The notes under the pieces are model-generated. The model was not told where the DNA came from. It saw only the letters and a program-made list of their open reading frames with translations, and did no database searches. Positions 50,110 through 59,143 of a DNA stretch of 64,000 nucleotides are shown one piece after another. Each line of letters opens with the position of its first letter. Positions within the stretch are counted from its first letter, which is position 1. The position numbers were made by a program, and so were the translations under genes. This stretch comes from JADGNZ01 sp963715895 (lineage in GTDB: Bacteria > Acidobacteriota > Thermoanaerobaculia > Gp7-AA8): positions 496,001 through 560,000 of the forward strand of contig OY970284.1 of assembly GCA_963715895.1 (NCBI GenBank), in the 5' to 3' direction.

Positions 50110-52254
50110 ATGCCCGACAATCACCCGCTCGCCCTCGAAGACTACGAACGGGAATGGTCTCCTGTGACTGGTCCAAACAGAGCCGCGGTCGAGGAGGAGC
50201 GGAAGGAGCTTACCGAGCGACTCGCAGTCGCCACGCGATGGTGGATCGACCGTTGGAGGTTGCCAGCGCCGGATGGCCGTGCGGATCGTGTTGCCGTGCA
50301 TCTCCTGCGACGGCTCGTACCGAATCGCGCCGCAGCGCTCGTCGCTGCTGCTCTTCCGAAGCTCGCAGCGACGAGCAGCAGCTATCGAGCAGAGCGCGTC
50401 ATCAGGATCGATGAATGGAGGCGTGTGTGTGCTATCGCGACGCCGCAGGTTGTCTCCGACTATCTGGATGCTCGCAGTCGATCGGGACGCATCCTCCTCC
50501 TCGTCCTCGAAGCGTTGCTCACCGCAGCAAGCGCCAAGTTTGAGCGCGTCATCGTTTCGCATGTGCCGCAGGCAGTCGCGCTCTTTCCGCACGAAGTGGA
50601 GCCCGATGGCCTCAAGGAGTTCCCAAAGCTGATCGAACGGATCGGGCCGTACTTGGAACGACACGAGCGCCGGCCCGCGGTGGAAGCTGCGTGGCAAGCG
50701 TGGATTCGGCCGCTGATCATTGGCTCGTCGCTGCGCTACGACAGTCGGCGGATAATGCTCGTCGGGAGCGCACTACGCGCGGATCTCGTGCGCGAGTTCC
50801 TGCAGGACGCCGACCAATCAGGTCTCATTGCCTGGAACAATCAAGGCTTGATCGGCAGCGCCGTGCGCATCGCGCCGGAGCTCATGCTCCCTCGGTTCAA
50901 AGCGTTGTGGGCAGCACGCACGGACTGGAACACGGCGGACCACACGCTCGGCACGTTGCTCACGAGCGCGTTGCATTCGGCGGCGGACGCCGTGTTCGAC
51001 ACGCTCGGGGTGGAAGTCGGATTCGAGGCCGCAGCGGCCGATCGAGGCGCAGACCCCAGCGACAGCGCACGCCTCTACGTCGGTGAGTTCCTGCACGTGC
51101 ATCCAGTGCCGACGATTCCGCACGATGTTATCCAGCAGACGTACCTCTGGTCGCTCCTCCGCCGGCTGAAGAGCTACGAACGGTGGCCCGATCCGCCCGA
51201 GCTGCGTGGCGTTCGTCGCGAACTCGCCTCGTTCATCGAGGACGATCCGACCGCCTGGACGCGAGCGCTTCCGCACATCCTCGCGCGCATCGCCGACATT
51301 CCCGATGCGGAATCGCTCACGACCGTCGCTGCGCATCGAACGCCCGCCGTGCGCGCTGCGTTGGAAGTGTGCGCGCGAGACGGCCCGACGATGCAGGTTG
51401 GCGACCGAGCGAAGGGCATTCTCGCCACGCTCGATGGCTTCGCGCGCCCGGGCGCAGAACTCGCCGATGAACTCCTCGCGTTCGCAGCGCGCGAGCTCGA
51501 TGGCACTCCGATCTTTCCGCATCCGCTCGCCGTCCGCGGTGCCACATGGATCGCGGATGCGGCGGCAGAGAGTCTGCTGCGCGAAGGGATCGACCGCGCT
51601 ACACATCGATTCGCGGCATACTTCCGGGATCAAGGCCCCGTCGAGGAGGAGGCGGTGACGTCACACCTCCTAGCAGAGTTGGAAATCGCCTTCCGCGAAA
51701 CGGAGGCACGGGCGGGGAAGCTCTCCGCCGCCTCCGGTACGCCGATCGGCCTCGTCGAGCGTCGACAAGTGCCGAAGTATGAGGAGAAGCAGATCGGGTG
51801 CGACCTTGCGCTTCTCGTCCGCGCGGACGTTGGCAAGGTCTTCCGCGCGACGTGGGCGGAGTTCGTCCAGGTGAAAAAGCCCGAGCGCCGGGGCGCACGG
51901 TTCGTTGACCAGTGGCGGATCACGTTGGAGACGCAGCTCGATGATCTCCTCCGGACGAGCCCCACGAGCGCGTACTGGCTCATCGGCGCTGCCGGAGAGG
52001 TCTTCGTCGTTCCCGCGAAGATTCTCCTCGGCGTCAAGCGCGGTCGTGAGGCACGGGGTAAGACCATGACGGTCTCATATCGACTGATGCGATCCGCCGC
52101 GATCCCACTCTCGCAGTTCATCCTGGACCTCCTCGCGGGGGCATGGATCGGATCCACGGATGAGGCAACCGTGCGCATCGCCCGCGGGGAGGACCGCGGC
52201 TTTCGCCCGCGCGAGGTCTTCGAAATCCGGGTTCACGTCGGCAAGCGCGGCTGA
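50110..52254 (+). CDS. Large alpha-helical protein with nuclease-like C-terminal domain
   Basis: A 714-residue protein, the first large gene after the tRNA fragment. Residues about 1-540 are helical repeats without a recognised family (many R/E-rich helices, conserved-looking ELADELLAFAARELDGTP). The C-terminal region (about 555-610) reads YEEKQIGCDLALLVRADVG and AEFVQVKKPER: a D in a GxDLALL strand followed by Q-x-K-K in a second strand. This resembles the active-site D..(E/Q)xK core of PD-(D/E)xK nucleases. It may be a defence effector, but this is inference. The family is not known to me. It is followed by a trypsin-like protease gene 139 bases downstream. Confidence 0.6.
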   Translation: MPDNHPLALEDYEREWSPVTGPNRAAVEEERKELTERLAVATRWWIDRWRLPAPDGRADRVAVHLLRRLVPNRAAALVAAALPKLAATSSSYRAERVIRIDEWRRVCAIATPQVVSDYLDARSRSGRILLLVLEALLTAASAKFERVIVSHVPQAVALFPHEVEPDGLKEFPKLIERIGPYLERHERRPAVEAAWQAWIRPLIIGSSLRYDSRRIMLVGSALRADLVREFLQDADQSGLIAWNNQGLIGSAVRIAPELMLPRFKALWAARTDWNTADHTLGTLLTSALHSAADAVFDTLGVEVGFEAAAADRGADPSDSARLYVGEFLHVHPVPTIPHDVIQQTYLWSLLRRLKSYERWPDPPELRGVRRELASFIEDDPTAWTRALPHILARIADIPDAESLTTVAAHRTPAVRAALEVCARDGPTMQVGDRAKGILATLDGFARPGAELADELLAFAARELDGTPIFPHPLAVRGATWIADAAAESLLREGIDRATHRFAAYFRDQGPVEEEAVTSHLLAELEIAFRETEARAGKLSAASGTPIGLVERRQVPKYEEKQIGCDLALLVRADVGKVFRATWAEFVQVKKPERRGARFVDQWRITLETQLDDLLRTSPTSAYWLIGAAGEVFVVPAKILLGVKRGREARGKTMTVSYRLMRSAAIPLSQFILDLLAGAWIGSTDEATVRIARGEDRGFRPREVFEIRVHVGKRG

Positions 52255-52393
52255 TCTGCTGCTTGGAGCGTCGCATGCGGCGGCGGTCTGCTACGCTGGC
52301 GCTTCGGAGGCAGCTCAGTCTGGATAATGCTCCGCTGTGGGTCGAAGCGATGTTTGAAGAGAGAGAGCCAAGCCGCTCGTTTTTGGGTCAAGC

Positions 52394-53164
52394 ATGACGG
52401 TAAAGCCCTCGCCTGAGTTAAGCGATCTCATCAACGCTACTCATCTAGCAGTGATGAGCGGCGCGCCCGACCCGGAAAATCCGACACTCCTTGATCTCGC
52501 CCGCGCAGAGATTTTCGGTACGGCTTTTCCGATTTCGGCGTCGTTAGGACTGTTCGGGACTGCGCATCACGTGTACCGCGATGCTGCTGAGTATGCCGCG
52601 TCGAAAACAAACGGCAGCGTCGCGATCGGTCGGATCATGACGAAGATTCAGCAAATCGTTTTCGTTGAAGATAAGGAGGAGTACCCGGCGATCGATTTCG
52701 CGCTGCTCAAATGCATCGGGTTGAAAACTCCGAAACTGGCATTCGATTTCAGACCGTTAGACTATCTGGACGAGGTTTTCGCTTGCGGTTTCCCGTTCGC
52801 GATCACGATGGTGCAGGCGGAAGCGTACGCTTACTATCTCCGCGCGTTCGCCGGACACGTTGTCACTCGGCGTGGCCTTACCGAATTACCTGCCATTCCA
52901 CCCGGCTACGAAACTACGTTCGTTCCACCGCCCGGTCTTTCCGGCGCGCCGCTGATCACCGCCGGCTCCCGTCTCGCAATTCGTGGAATTGTGTTGAAGG
53001 AGCACATTGCCGAGCTCGCGCATGAACCCGAGCGAAAAATGAATCTCGGGATTGCACTCGATATCGAAGAGCTGCTGACAATCGACAGTCGGCTCGTGGG
53101 CGGGAGTGTTGCGCGGATGATTTTCGAACGTGACAAGTTGGATCGGGGCGAGCGCACACCCTAA
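52394..53164 (+). CDS. Trypsin-like serine protease domain protein
   Basis: A 256-residue protein with a chymotrypsin/trypsin-like pattern: TAFPISASLGLFGTAHHVYRD (catalytic His at about 59, in the T-A-x-H-V form), YPAIDFALLKC (Asp101) and PPGLSGAPLI (Ser183, in the G-x-S-G-x-P form). There is no signal peptide, so it is probably cytoplasmic, as for proteases of intracellular conflict systems. It lies directly after the helical nuclease-like gene in the island; a functional link is plausible but unproven. Confidence 0.72.
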   Translation: MTVKPSPELSDLINATHLAVMSGAPDPENPTLLDLARAEIFGTAFPISASLGLFGTAHHVYRDAAEYAASKTNGSVAIGRIMTKIQQIVFVEDKEEYPAIDFALLKCIGLKTPKLAFDFRPLDYLDEVFACGFPFAITMVQAEAYAYYLRAFAGHVVTRRGLTELPAIPPGYETTFVPPPGLSGAPLITAGSRLAIRGIVLKEHIAELAHEPERKMNLGIALDIEELLTIDSRLVGGSVARMIFERDKLDRGERTP

Positions 53165-53322
53165 TCGTTCGCGCTCTTGCGCGTACTCAAAGCGCCGCGT
53201 GTCGGCGACAAACTGGGGCAGGGATCGTTTCGCACCATTTGGCAGCGGACCCGAATCCGGCTCTCGGTGTGCTGAACACGAAGCTCGCGCTCATCAACTG
53301 CGATGGGCGGAAAGGAGCTTCG

Positions 53323-53526
53323 ATGACAGCGAAAGATACAACTCGAATTGACGAACCGGATGACAGCGCACCTACGCGACTGCGATGCATCCAACAGATC
53401 ACGCAGGTCGATGAGGAGGCGCTTGAGATCGTGCGCTCTGTGCTCGACCGTCTTCAGCCAGCAACAGAGCCGGAGCGGAAGAAACGCACACGCAAAGAGC
53501 GCCCAGACGCCGGAGGTGTCGAATGA
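53323..53526 (+). CDS. Small unknown protein of the island cassette
   Basis: A 67-residue hydrophilic protein MTAKDTTRIDEPDDSAPTRL, with a central helix EEALEIVRSVLDRL and a basic tail. AAAGGAG precedes the ATG by 6 bases, and the stop overlaps the lipoprotein ATG (ATGA). It is the first gene of a tightly packed eight-gene plus-strand unit. Confidence 0.6.
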   Translation: MTAKDTTRIDEPDDSAPTRLRCIQQITQVDEEALEIVRSVLDRLQPATEPERKKRTRKERPDAGGVE

Positions 53527-54332
53527 CCCTCCGACGAACGACCACTCTTTTCTTGCTGCTGTTCTTCGTCTCGGCCTGCACCGATGGGCCGGGGACGTTT
53601 GGCAGCTGGTTCGGTGCGAGCGACAAGCCGCTGCCGCCTCCCCTCACTGAAGATGTGCTCTGCGATCCGAGCGCGGGGAGTACGTGCAGCGAAGCGGCTC
53701 TGCGCGAAGTGCTCGGAAGCGCACTTGGCCAGGCCGCAGAGCGGCCTGGCAGCGTGGTCCGGCTGTGGGTGCAGGGGCGCGATATCGAGACCACGCGTAT
53801 GGTCGGCGAGGTCCGGAGCGTCAAGGCCCGCGGCTCCGGACGGCGCGCCCGAGTGGAGCATGAATCTCGCTGGATCGCGGAGGAGATGCGGTCCTTGATG
53901 ACGGCCGCGCAGCCGAGCCTTCGCATGCATCCGCGACGCTCGCCGATCGCCGAGGCGATTGGCCGCGTGGCGCTTGCCACGCCGCCCATGAGGGAGCCGC
54001 GCCTTCTGATCGTCGTGACGGACGCATTTGAGGTGTCCGATTTCGGGAAGTTCGAATGCGACGCGCTACCGACGCCGGAACGTTTTGCGCGCGTGCTCGC
54101 CCGCGAGCGCGTGCTTCCGCCGGGATCGCTCCGAGGAATCTCCATCATCTTTTCCCACGTCGACCTCGGATCAGTTGACCGTGGGCGCTGCGCGCTGACT
54201 CTCCGGCGCGCGGCAGACGTCCGCGCGATCTGGCAGACGGCACTCCACGACGCCGGGGCGGCGCACGTGGAGATCCAGAGCGGCAGCTTCCAAGCCCCGA
54301 CAACCACCGGAAAGGAGGCGTCCCATGTTTAA
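53523..54332 (+). CDS. Putative lipoprotein of the island cassette
   Basis: A 269-residue protein with a type II signal peptide (TLFLLLFFVSACTDG, lipobox VSAC). After about 100 residues it has RMHPRRSPIAEAIGRVALATPP and LLIVVTDAFEVSDFG, a strand followed by D in the style of vWA-like or transport-associated proteins, but without a certain family. The last bases overlap the next gene by 8. In conjugation-type elements such lipoproteins often accompany transfer genes. Confidence 0.6.
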   Translation: MTLRRTTTLFLLLFFVSACTDGPGTFGSWFGASDKPLPPPLTEDVLCDPSAGSTCSEAALREVLGSALGQAAERPGSVVRLWVQGRDIETTRMVGEVRSVKARGSGRRARVEHESRWIAEEMRSLMTAAQPSLRMHPRRSPIAEAIGRVALATPPMREPRLLIVVTDAFEVSDFGKFECDALPTPERFARVLARERVLPPGSLRGISIIFSHVDLGSVDRGRCALTLRRAADVRAIWQTALHDAGAAHVEIQSGSFQAPTTTGKEASHV

Positions 54333-55179
54333 AGGCTTCGACCGAAATGATCTCGATCGCCGCGCTCGGGAAGACGCGGGACTGAACATCTACGAACCGG
54401 ATGCATACGTGCTCGCGACGCTCGGTCCGGAGCCCGCATTCGATCCGGTCGGGAACCTCCGCCATGCGAACGTCGGCTCGCGGCTGCAGGACCCGAGGAT
54501 TGAAGAAGGGGAAGCCGACATCCGTCGCGTCGAAGAGGATCTGGCGCGCCACCCGAACGCGCATTTCCTTCTTGCGTTCCTGATCGTTCTCCTCTTCGTC
54601 GAATCCGCCGGCGCAATCTACGTCATGCGCGCGATCGGCATCGACTCGCCCGAACGGATCGTCTTCGGCACGGCGCTCGCGGCATGCATCTTCTTCACGG
54701 CCTGGCTCCTCTCGCGGGCCAGGAACCGCACGATCTCGGTCGCGGCGCTTCTCTCCCTCGGACTTCTCATGGGAGCGCTCACTCTCGTGCGCGTCGGGGA
54801 GAACGCCGGGGAGGGCGCATCGCGGAGCGTCGATTGGGCCATGGGCATCATCATGACCGCCGTTACGGTCGGCCCGGCGCTTCTTGCCGAACACGTGCTT
54901 CGCCTTCTTTCGCCGGTCCAGCCGCTCGTGCGTCAGCGGTTTCAACTCTCCCGGCGTCTGGCGGGAGCGCGGTTCCAGAAACGAAACGCTACGTGGTTCG
55001 TGAACCGCGTGGCGGACCGCCGCGAGCGCTGGCAGCGCACGGCGGAGCGCATGCGCGCCGCCTATGACATCGCCCATCGAACCGCGCGAGCAGAACTCGG
55101 CGATTCACCGTTTCCAGCGAACAACTCGACGGCACTTGTGCGCCTGAACCAATCATCAGAACCGAAAGACATTCAATAA
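54325..55179 (+). CDS. Membrane protein of the island cassette
   Basis: A 284-residue protein with a hydrophilic N-terminal 85 residues, about four predicted membrane helices (FLLAFLIVLLFVESAGAIYVM, VFGTALAACIFFTAWLL, ISVAALLSLGLLMGALTLV, GIIMTAVTVGPALLAEHVL) and a basic cytoplasmic C-terminal tail. No family recognised. It begins within the last codons of the lipoprotein gene. A role in a transfer or secretion apparatus is inferred from position. Confidence 0.6.
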   Translation: MFKGFDRNDLDRRAREDAGLNIYEPDAYVLATLGPEPAFDPVGNLRHANVGSRLQDPRIEEGEADIRRVEEDLARHPNAHFLLAFLIVLLFVESAGAIYVMRAIGIDSPERIVFGTALAACIFFTAWLLSRARNRTISVAALLSLGLLMGALTLVRVGENAGEGASRSVDWAMGIIMTAVTVGPALLAEHVLRLLSPVQPLVRQRFQLSRRLAGARFQKRNATWFVNRVADRRERWQRTAERMRAAYDIAHRTARAELGDSPFPANNSTALVRLNQSSEPKDIQ

Positions 55180-55188
55180 GGAGCGATC

Positions 55189-56172
55189 ATGCTTAATTCA
55201 TCCACCCCCATTCCCTCATCTGAAAGCCGGTCTCGCGTCGAGGTCATGGTCGGCGGCTCGAACCGCGGCGCGCGCCTCATGCAACCCGCGATCGCAAACT
55301 TCAACCGTACCTCTGCACGCTTCGCACTCGCCCCCACGTATATCGATCCCGTGCCGGAACGCGCGCTCGCCCTGGTGCGCGAGGGCGCCGCGCGCGGCGT
55401 TCCGGCGAGAGCGGTGGAGGCCCGAATCGAAGAAGTGCTGTCGAGCGACGATCACGCGCGATCGCCGCTCATCGTGAGCGTCGACAATCCTCACGCGGTC
55501 GCGAGCGCTCTGGAAAGCGCCGAAGGGCGACCGATTCTCGTCTATCTCCTGGTACGCATGCCGAGCCAGGAGCTCATGGGCATTCGCGTCGTGATCCGGA
55601 GCGACGATGACCGCGAGCGGGCGCTGGCGGCGCGGTTCTTCCGCGCGCTCGGCAAGGTTACCGCGCGCTCGGGTGCTTCGACGGTCGTCGGCGTCGATGG
55701 CCGGCCGGAACACGTCGCTCTCGAGCCGGCATACCGCGCGTGGTTCGCGGAGCACATGCAGTCGAACATGACGAAGCTCGTCGCCAACACGGCGCCGGAG
55801 AACGATCCGCTGGAGGTCACCTACGACGGGCGGAAGACGATGTCGCTCATGGTCAAGGAAAGCGGCGCCGCGTGGAGCGATCCTTCCGAACTCGCCCGCG
55901 CGATCGTCGAGCACCCGCTGATGCCAATCACGCGGGGACGCGATTTCGCAATCGGCGAGCTCGGACCGGACGGCGTTCGCATGCATGTCCTTCGCGTGCG
56001 GGCGACGGACGGAAAACCCGCCATCAAAGCGCGGGCGGTCGTGACTCCGGAGGCGTACCGCGCGGCGGACGCGGAAGAACGCGAGGCGATCCGGCGCGAG
56101 CTTACGGCAGCGATCGACCGCGCCGCCCTCGCAACGCTCGCAGTGACGCTCGCGATCTTCACGACCGACTGA
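55189..56172 (+). CDS. Unknown protein of the island cassette
   Basis: A 327-residue protein, probably cytoplasmic, opening MLNSSTPIPSSESRSRVEVM with alternating helical and strand segments (ERALALVREGAARGVPARAVEARIEEVL, PILVYLLVRMPSQELMGIRVVIRSDDD). A GGAGCG site precedes the ATG. I recognise no domain. Its position between membrane protein genes and the TraG-like ATPase suggests a cassette function. Confidence 0.55.
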   Translation: MLNSSTPIPSSESRSRVEVMVGGSNRGARLMQPAIANFNRTSARFALAPTYIDPVPERALALVREGAARGVPARAVEARIEEVLSSDDHARSPLIVSVDNPHAVASALESAEGRPILVYLLVRMPSQELMGIRVVIRSDDDRERALAARFFRALGKVTARSGASTVVGVDGRPEHVALEPAYRAWFAEHMQSNMTKLVANTAPENDPLEVTYDGRKTMSLMVKESGAAWSDPSELARAIVEHPLMPITRGRDFAIGELGPDGVRMHVLRVRATDGKPAIKARAVVTPEAYRAADAEEREAIRRELTAAIDRAALATLAVTLAIFTTD

Positions 56173-56194
56173 TCGAGTCCTGCGAGGCCCACGC

Positions 56195-56602
56195 ATGATC
56201 AATCTCCTCGTTAGCTGGTCCTTGAGCGCCGCGTGCATCACCTTCCTCGTGTCGCTTCCACTCTCGCACTCTGAAGCTGGCGGGAAGTTGCGGCGCGTGG
56301 CGCTCGCGTTTCTTCTGTTGGCATTCGCGCCGTACCTCTTCGTCGATCTTCTGCGGAGCTTCCCGACGTTCGGTCTGCCGCGGTTCGGCATTCCAGGCGC
56401 GGGGATTTTCGAGTTGATCGGCGTTCTCGCAGTGGTCGCTCCTCTTGCCTACGCCGCGCTCGCCCTGCGACGGAGAGCGGCGCACCCGTCACGCGACGCT
56501 CAACACGCGCGGATGCGCCGGTCCGGCAAGGTGCCGGTCGGAACGGGCCGAGACCATGTCCACGACGAGCAGCACTCGCTCTTCGATGAGGAATCTGAGT
56601 GA
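56195..56602 (+). CDS. Small membrane protein of the island cassette
   Basis: A 135-residue protein with about three helices (LLVSWSLSAACITFLVSLPL, VALAFLLLAFAPYLFVDLL, ELIGVLAVVAPLAYAALAL) and a His/Asp-rich hydrophilic tail (HDEQHSLFDEESE). No family recognised. Its stop overlaps the TraG-like start (TGATG), implying coupled translation. Confidence 0.55.
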   Translation: MINLLVSWSLSAACITFLVSLPLSHSEAGGKLRRVALAFLLLAFAPYLFVDLLRSFPTFGLPRFGIPGAGIFELIGVLAVVAPLAYAALALRRRAAHPSRDAQHARMRRSGKVPVGTGRDHVHDEQHSLFDEESE

Positions 56603-58263
56603 TGGCGACGCGCGGGATTCTGAAGTCGCTCGCGGTCTCCGCGGCGGCGGGCTTCGGACGCGCCGACGTAGGGTTCCGTCTCGGCCGCAAGGATTCCTAC
56701 GACCGCGCATTGGGAAACGAGCGGTCGCGGATCTTCGGATCACCAAGATCGCGCGTGGACGCGTACGCGCTCGCGCGAGAAAGGCTCGACGGGCTGGATG
56801 CGGTGCGCTTTGGGACGTTGCCGGGAGGCGAGGTTCTCGGGGTGCGTCGCACCCTGGCGTACATGTCGGCGCTCATTCTCGGAGCCACCGGCGCGGGGAA
56901 AACGCGCTTCCTCCTCTCACTGCTATTGAACTCGTTGCAGCAGACCAAAGGCTTCAGCCATCGTGATCGTGCGGTCGAGATCGACCTCATCGACCCGAAG
57001 GCGGAAACCTTCGATCTTCTTCGGAAACACATCGCCGCACTCTGGTTGGGCGCGACGGCGGAGGTTCGAGCGGAGATTGAAGGTTCCGTGCGGGTCATCG
57101 ACTGGTCGCGCGACCGCGTGACGCCACTCGCGCCCTTCGATAACCCTCCCGGCTCGGAGATCTCGAACGCGTACCTCGCGCACACACGCGCGGATGTGAC
57201 GGTTCGTTCGAGTGCACACGCTTACACGGACTCGATGCGGCAGCTGCTCTACATGTGGAACTGGCTCCTCGTCGAGCTCCGGTATCCCCTGAACTATCGC
57301 TTTGCCGTGCGCTTCATGCACGAGGAAGCGTTCCGGCGCGCAGTTCTTTCGCGGGTCAAGGAGCCCGAGGTCCGCTATTACTTCGAATCATTCGATCTCT
57401 CGGTACCGCGGCAGACGCGCGACGGCTTCCTCAGACGCCTGCAGTGGAGTCTGAGCTTTCCGGAGATCAAAGCGTCCTACATCCCGCCCGCTGCGATGGA
57501 CAGGCTGTCGCTCACACGCGAGGCGGCGATCACGCTGGCGAACACCGCGTGCACCACCACGCTGCCGCTCGCGATCGGCTACGAACGGGCGGCGTGGCGC
57601 GCGACGGACGTTCTTCTCGCGGCGCCGCGGCGCGATCCGCGCCGACCGAAGGTCTTCGTCCTCGAGGAGGCGGTGCGGTTCTTCGCCGATCCGAACTCGG
57701 ACCAGGTGGAGACGCTGCTCACGGGTCTTCGCACGCTGCGGAGCGTGAACATGGGCATCGTCCTTACCGCACAGGATTTCTCGAACGCGATGCCGGGGCC
57801 CGTCGCGCGCGCGGTCCTCCTCAACACGACCTGGATCGCGGGGTTTCGAGCGCGCGAGGATGCGGACATCTTTTGGCCGCACGTGGTCTTCGATGGAAGC
57901 GACGCGCGCCCGGTAGGCGCACGGCGCGATGCGTTCATGCGTGAAATGGCGGGCCTCGCACGGCAGCGCTATCTCCTGCTCGTAAAAGGCGAGCCGGCGC
58001 TTCCGGTCAGGGCGGCGGACATGCCAAGTCCCGCGGATGCTGCGGCCGTGTCGGAAGAGGAACTCACAGACATCTTCAATCGTGAGATCGCCGCGAAATC
58101 GATGATTGGAACGACGGTCGCGCTCGATCTCATCGCGAAGTGGGAGTCGGAGGTTGTCGATCGGGCTGAGGCTCGGCCGAATCGGGACGCGGCTCCGAAG
58201 CAGTCGCGAATCACGAGTCTCGCCGATCTGAAGCGCTTCTTCGGCGAGAAGGCGGACGAATGA
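56602..58263 (+). CDS. TraG/VirD4-like AAA ATPase
   Basis: A 553-residue ATPase. Walker A is GATGAGKTRFLLS (about residue 97), followed by DLIDPKAETFDLLRKH (the VirD4-type D-P-K segment after beta2). The Walker B/acidic motif is VFVLEEAVRFFADP, with a T-A-Q-D sensor in GIVLTAQDFSNAMPG. This layout matches type IV coupling proteins of the TraG/TraD group. It would couple DNA or protein to a transfer channel; an extensive N-terminal membrane domain is not evident, unlike classical VirD4. ATG 56602 is preferred over GTG 56599. Confidence 0.75.
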   Translation: MATRGILKSLAVSAAAGFGRADVGFRLGRKDSYDRALGNERSRIFGSPRSRVDAYALARERLDGLDAVRFGTLPGGEVLGVRRTLAYMSALILGATGAGKTRFLLSLLLNSLQQTKGFSHRDRAVEIDLIDPKAETFDLLRKHIAALWLGATAEVRAEIEGSVRVIDWSRDRVTPLAPFDNPPGSEISNAYLAHTRADVTVRSSAHAYTDSMRQLLYMWNWLLVELRYPLNYRFAVRFMHEEAFRRAVLSRVKEPEVRYYFESFDLSVPRQTRDGFLRRLQWSLSFPEIKASYIPPAAMDRLSLTREAAITLANTACTTTLPLAIGYERAAWRATDVLLAAPRRDPRRPKVFVLEEAVRFFADPNSDQVETLLTGLRTLRSVNMGIVLTAQDFSNAMPGPVARAVLLNTTWIAGFRAREDADIFWPHVVFDGSDARPVGARRDAFMREMAGLARQRYLLLVKGEPALPVRAADMPSPADAAAVSEEELTDIFNREIAAKSMIGTTVALDLIAKWESEVVDRAEARPNRDAAPKQSRITSLADLKRFFGEKADE

Positions 58264-58559
58264 AGCACGGCGCTCTCGCTCGACACGTCGCCCTCGTCGC
58301 GCTCTACGTGGCGGCCGCGCCCGTATTTCTCTTTCTCTGGATCCGACGCGCGATCCGCGCGTTCCGGGCAAGTCAGCTTCTCCGCGGCGGCTTCGTTGAT
58401 TGCCCGCACTGCGGAATGCGAAATCCGGTGGACATCCTCGCGACGTGCCGCCGTTGCGGCGCGACGGAATTCGGATCACGTCTCTACTGCGGCCACTGTG
58501 GCGAGGTCACCCGGGGCTTCGGCTGTGACCACTGCACGGCCACGATCACGGTGCTCTGA
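58260..58559 (+). CDS. Small protein with membrane helix and zinc-ribbon motifs
   Basis: A 99-residue protein with an N-terminal helix (VALVALYVAAAPVFLFLWI) and two or three C-x2-C pairs: DCPHCGMRNPVDILATCRRCGA and YCGHCGEVTRGFGCDHC. These form treble zinc-ribbon modules. It overlaps the ATPase gene by 4 bases (ATGA) and is coupled to the next gene by TGATG. It may link the ATPase to the membrane. Confidence 0.65.
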   Translation: MKHGALARHVALVALYVAAAPVFLFLWIRRAIRAFRASQLLRGGFVDCPHCGMRNPVDILATCRRCGATEFGSRLYCGHCGEVTRGFGCDHCTATITVL

Positions 58560-58963
58560 TGGATCGTGCGCCTCTCATTGACATTCATCTTGAGCGAAAG
58601 GAGGGCGTCACATCCCTTACCTTGCGGCACGCCTGGCGCAGCGGCGAAACAATCACTCAATTCAACATCATCATGCCTATTGTCACGTGCGAAATCCCCG
58701 CAGTTCAAAAAGACGGTGTACAGCTCGATATCCCTCGTTCAGCGTGGAACGACGTCGAAAAGGTCGTAGCAGAGGAGTTTGGAACCCCGCTCGATGTCGC
58801 ATTCCTCGTAGAACGCGACGGAGACGAGGGAACGCCGTGTGCCAAGTACGTGCTCCGAGCGGCGCTCAATGTCGAACAGGTCGATGCATTCGTTGATCGG
58901 CTTGATCCTCTCATCCGCGACGTGCTCGAACGTCACGCCGAAGTGTCAGACACTCCCGCCTAG
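58559..58963 (+). CDS. Unknown protein of the island cassette
   Basis: A 134-residue protein, probably cytoplasmic, with MDRAPLIDIHLERKEGVTSL and a later helix-rich half (WNDVEKVVAEEFGTPLDVAFLVERDGDEG). No motif or family recognised. The base composition is slightly less GC-rich than its neighbours, and the codons at its start (ATTCAACATCATCATG) stand out. It is the last gene of the packed unit. Confidence 0.5.
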   Translation: MDRAPLIDIHLERKEGVTSLTLRHAWRSGETITQFNIIMPIVTCEIPAVQKDGVQLDIPRSAWNDVEKVVAEEFGTPLDVAFLVERDGDEGTPCAKYVLRAALNVEQVDAFVDRLDPLIRDVLERHAEVSDTPA

Positions 58964-59023
58964 GTAACCGATCGTGGCAGCTCTTCCGAACGCTCAGGCT
59001 GCACACGGCCCCGCCGGCACGAC

Positions 59024-59050
59024 GCCGGCGCGCGAACGTTCGCTGCCGGC
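59024..59050. repeat. Nested palindrome before the replication-relaxation gene
   Basis: The 12-bp palindrome GCGAACGTTCGC (59032-59043) is flanked by GCCGGC on both sides (59024-59029 and 59045-59050). It sits in the GC-rich non-coding gap 58964-59143. It is a candidate operator, or part of an origin of transfer or replication, for the element. Confidence 0.45.
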
Positions 59051-59143
59051 CCGCCGTCCACTCCTCGGTCCGCGGCCCGGCGCGAAAACACGGAACCGCG
59101 TCCGCCGAATGCGGCGGGGTCGTTGTGCAGATCATCGAACGAG

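Noticed and set aside
54145..58479. Three long minus-strand frames in the island cassette
   Set aside because: Plus-strand genes overlap with ATGA or TGATG junctions, ribosome sites and the TraG-like motifs; the minus frames have Arg/Asp/His-rich shadow composition.
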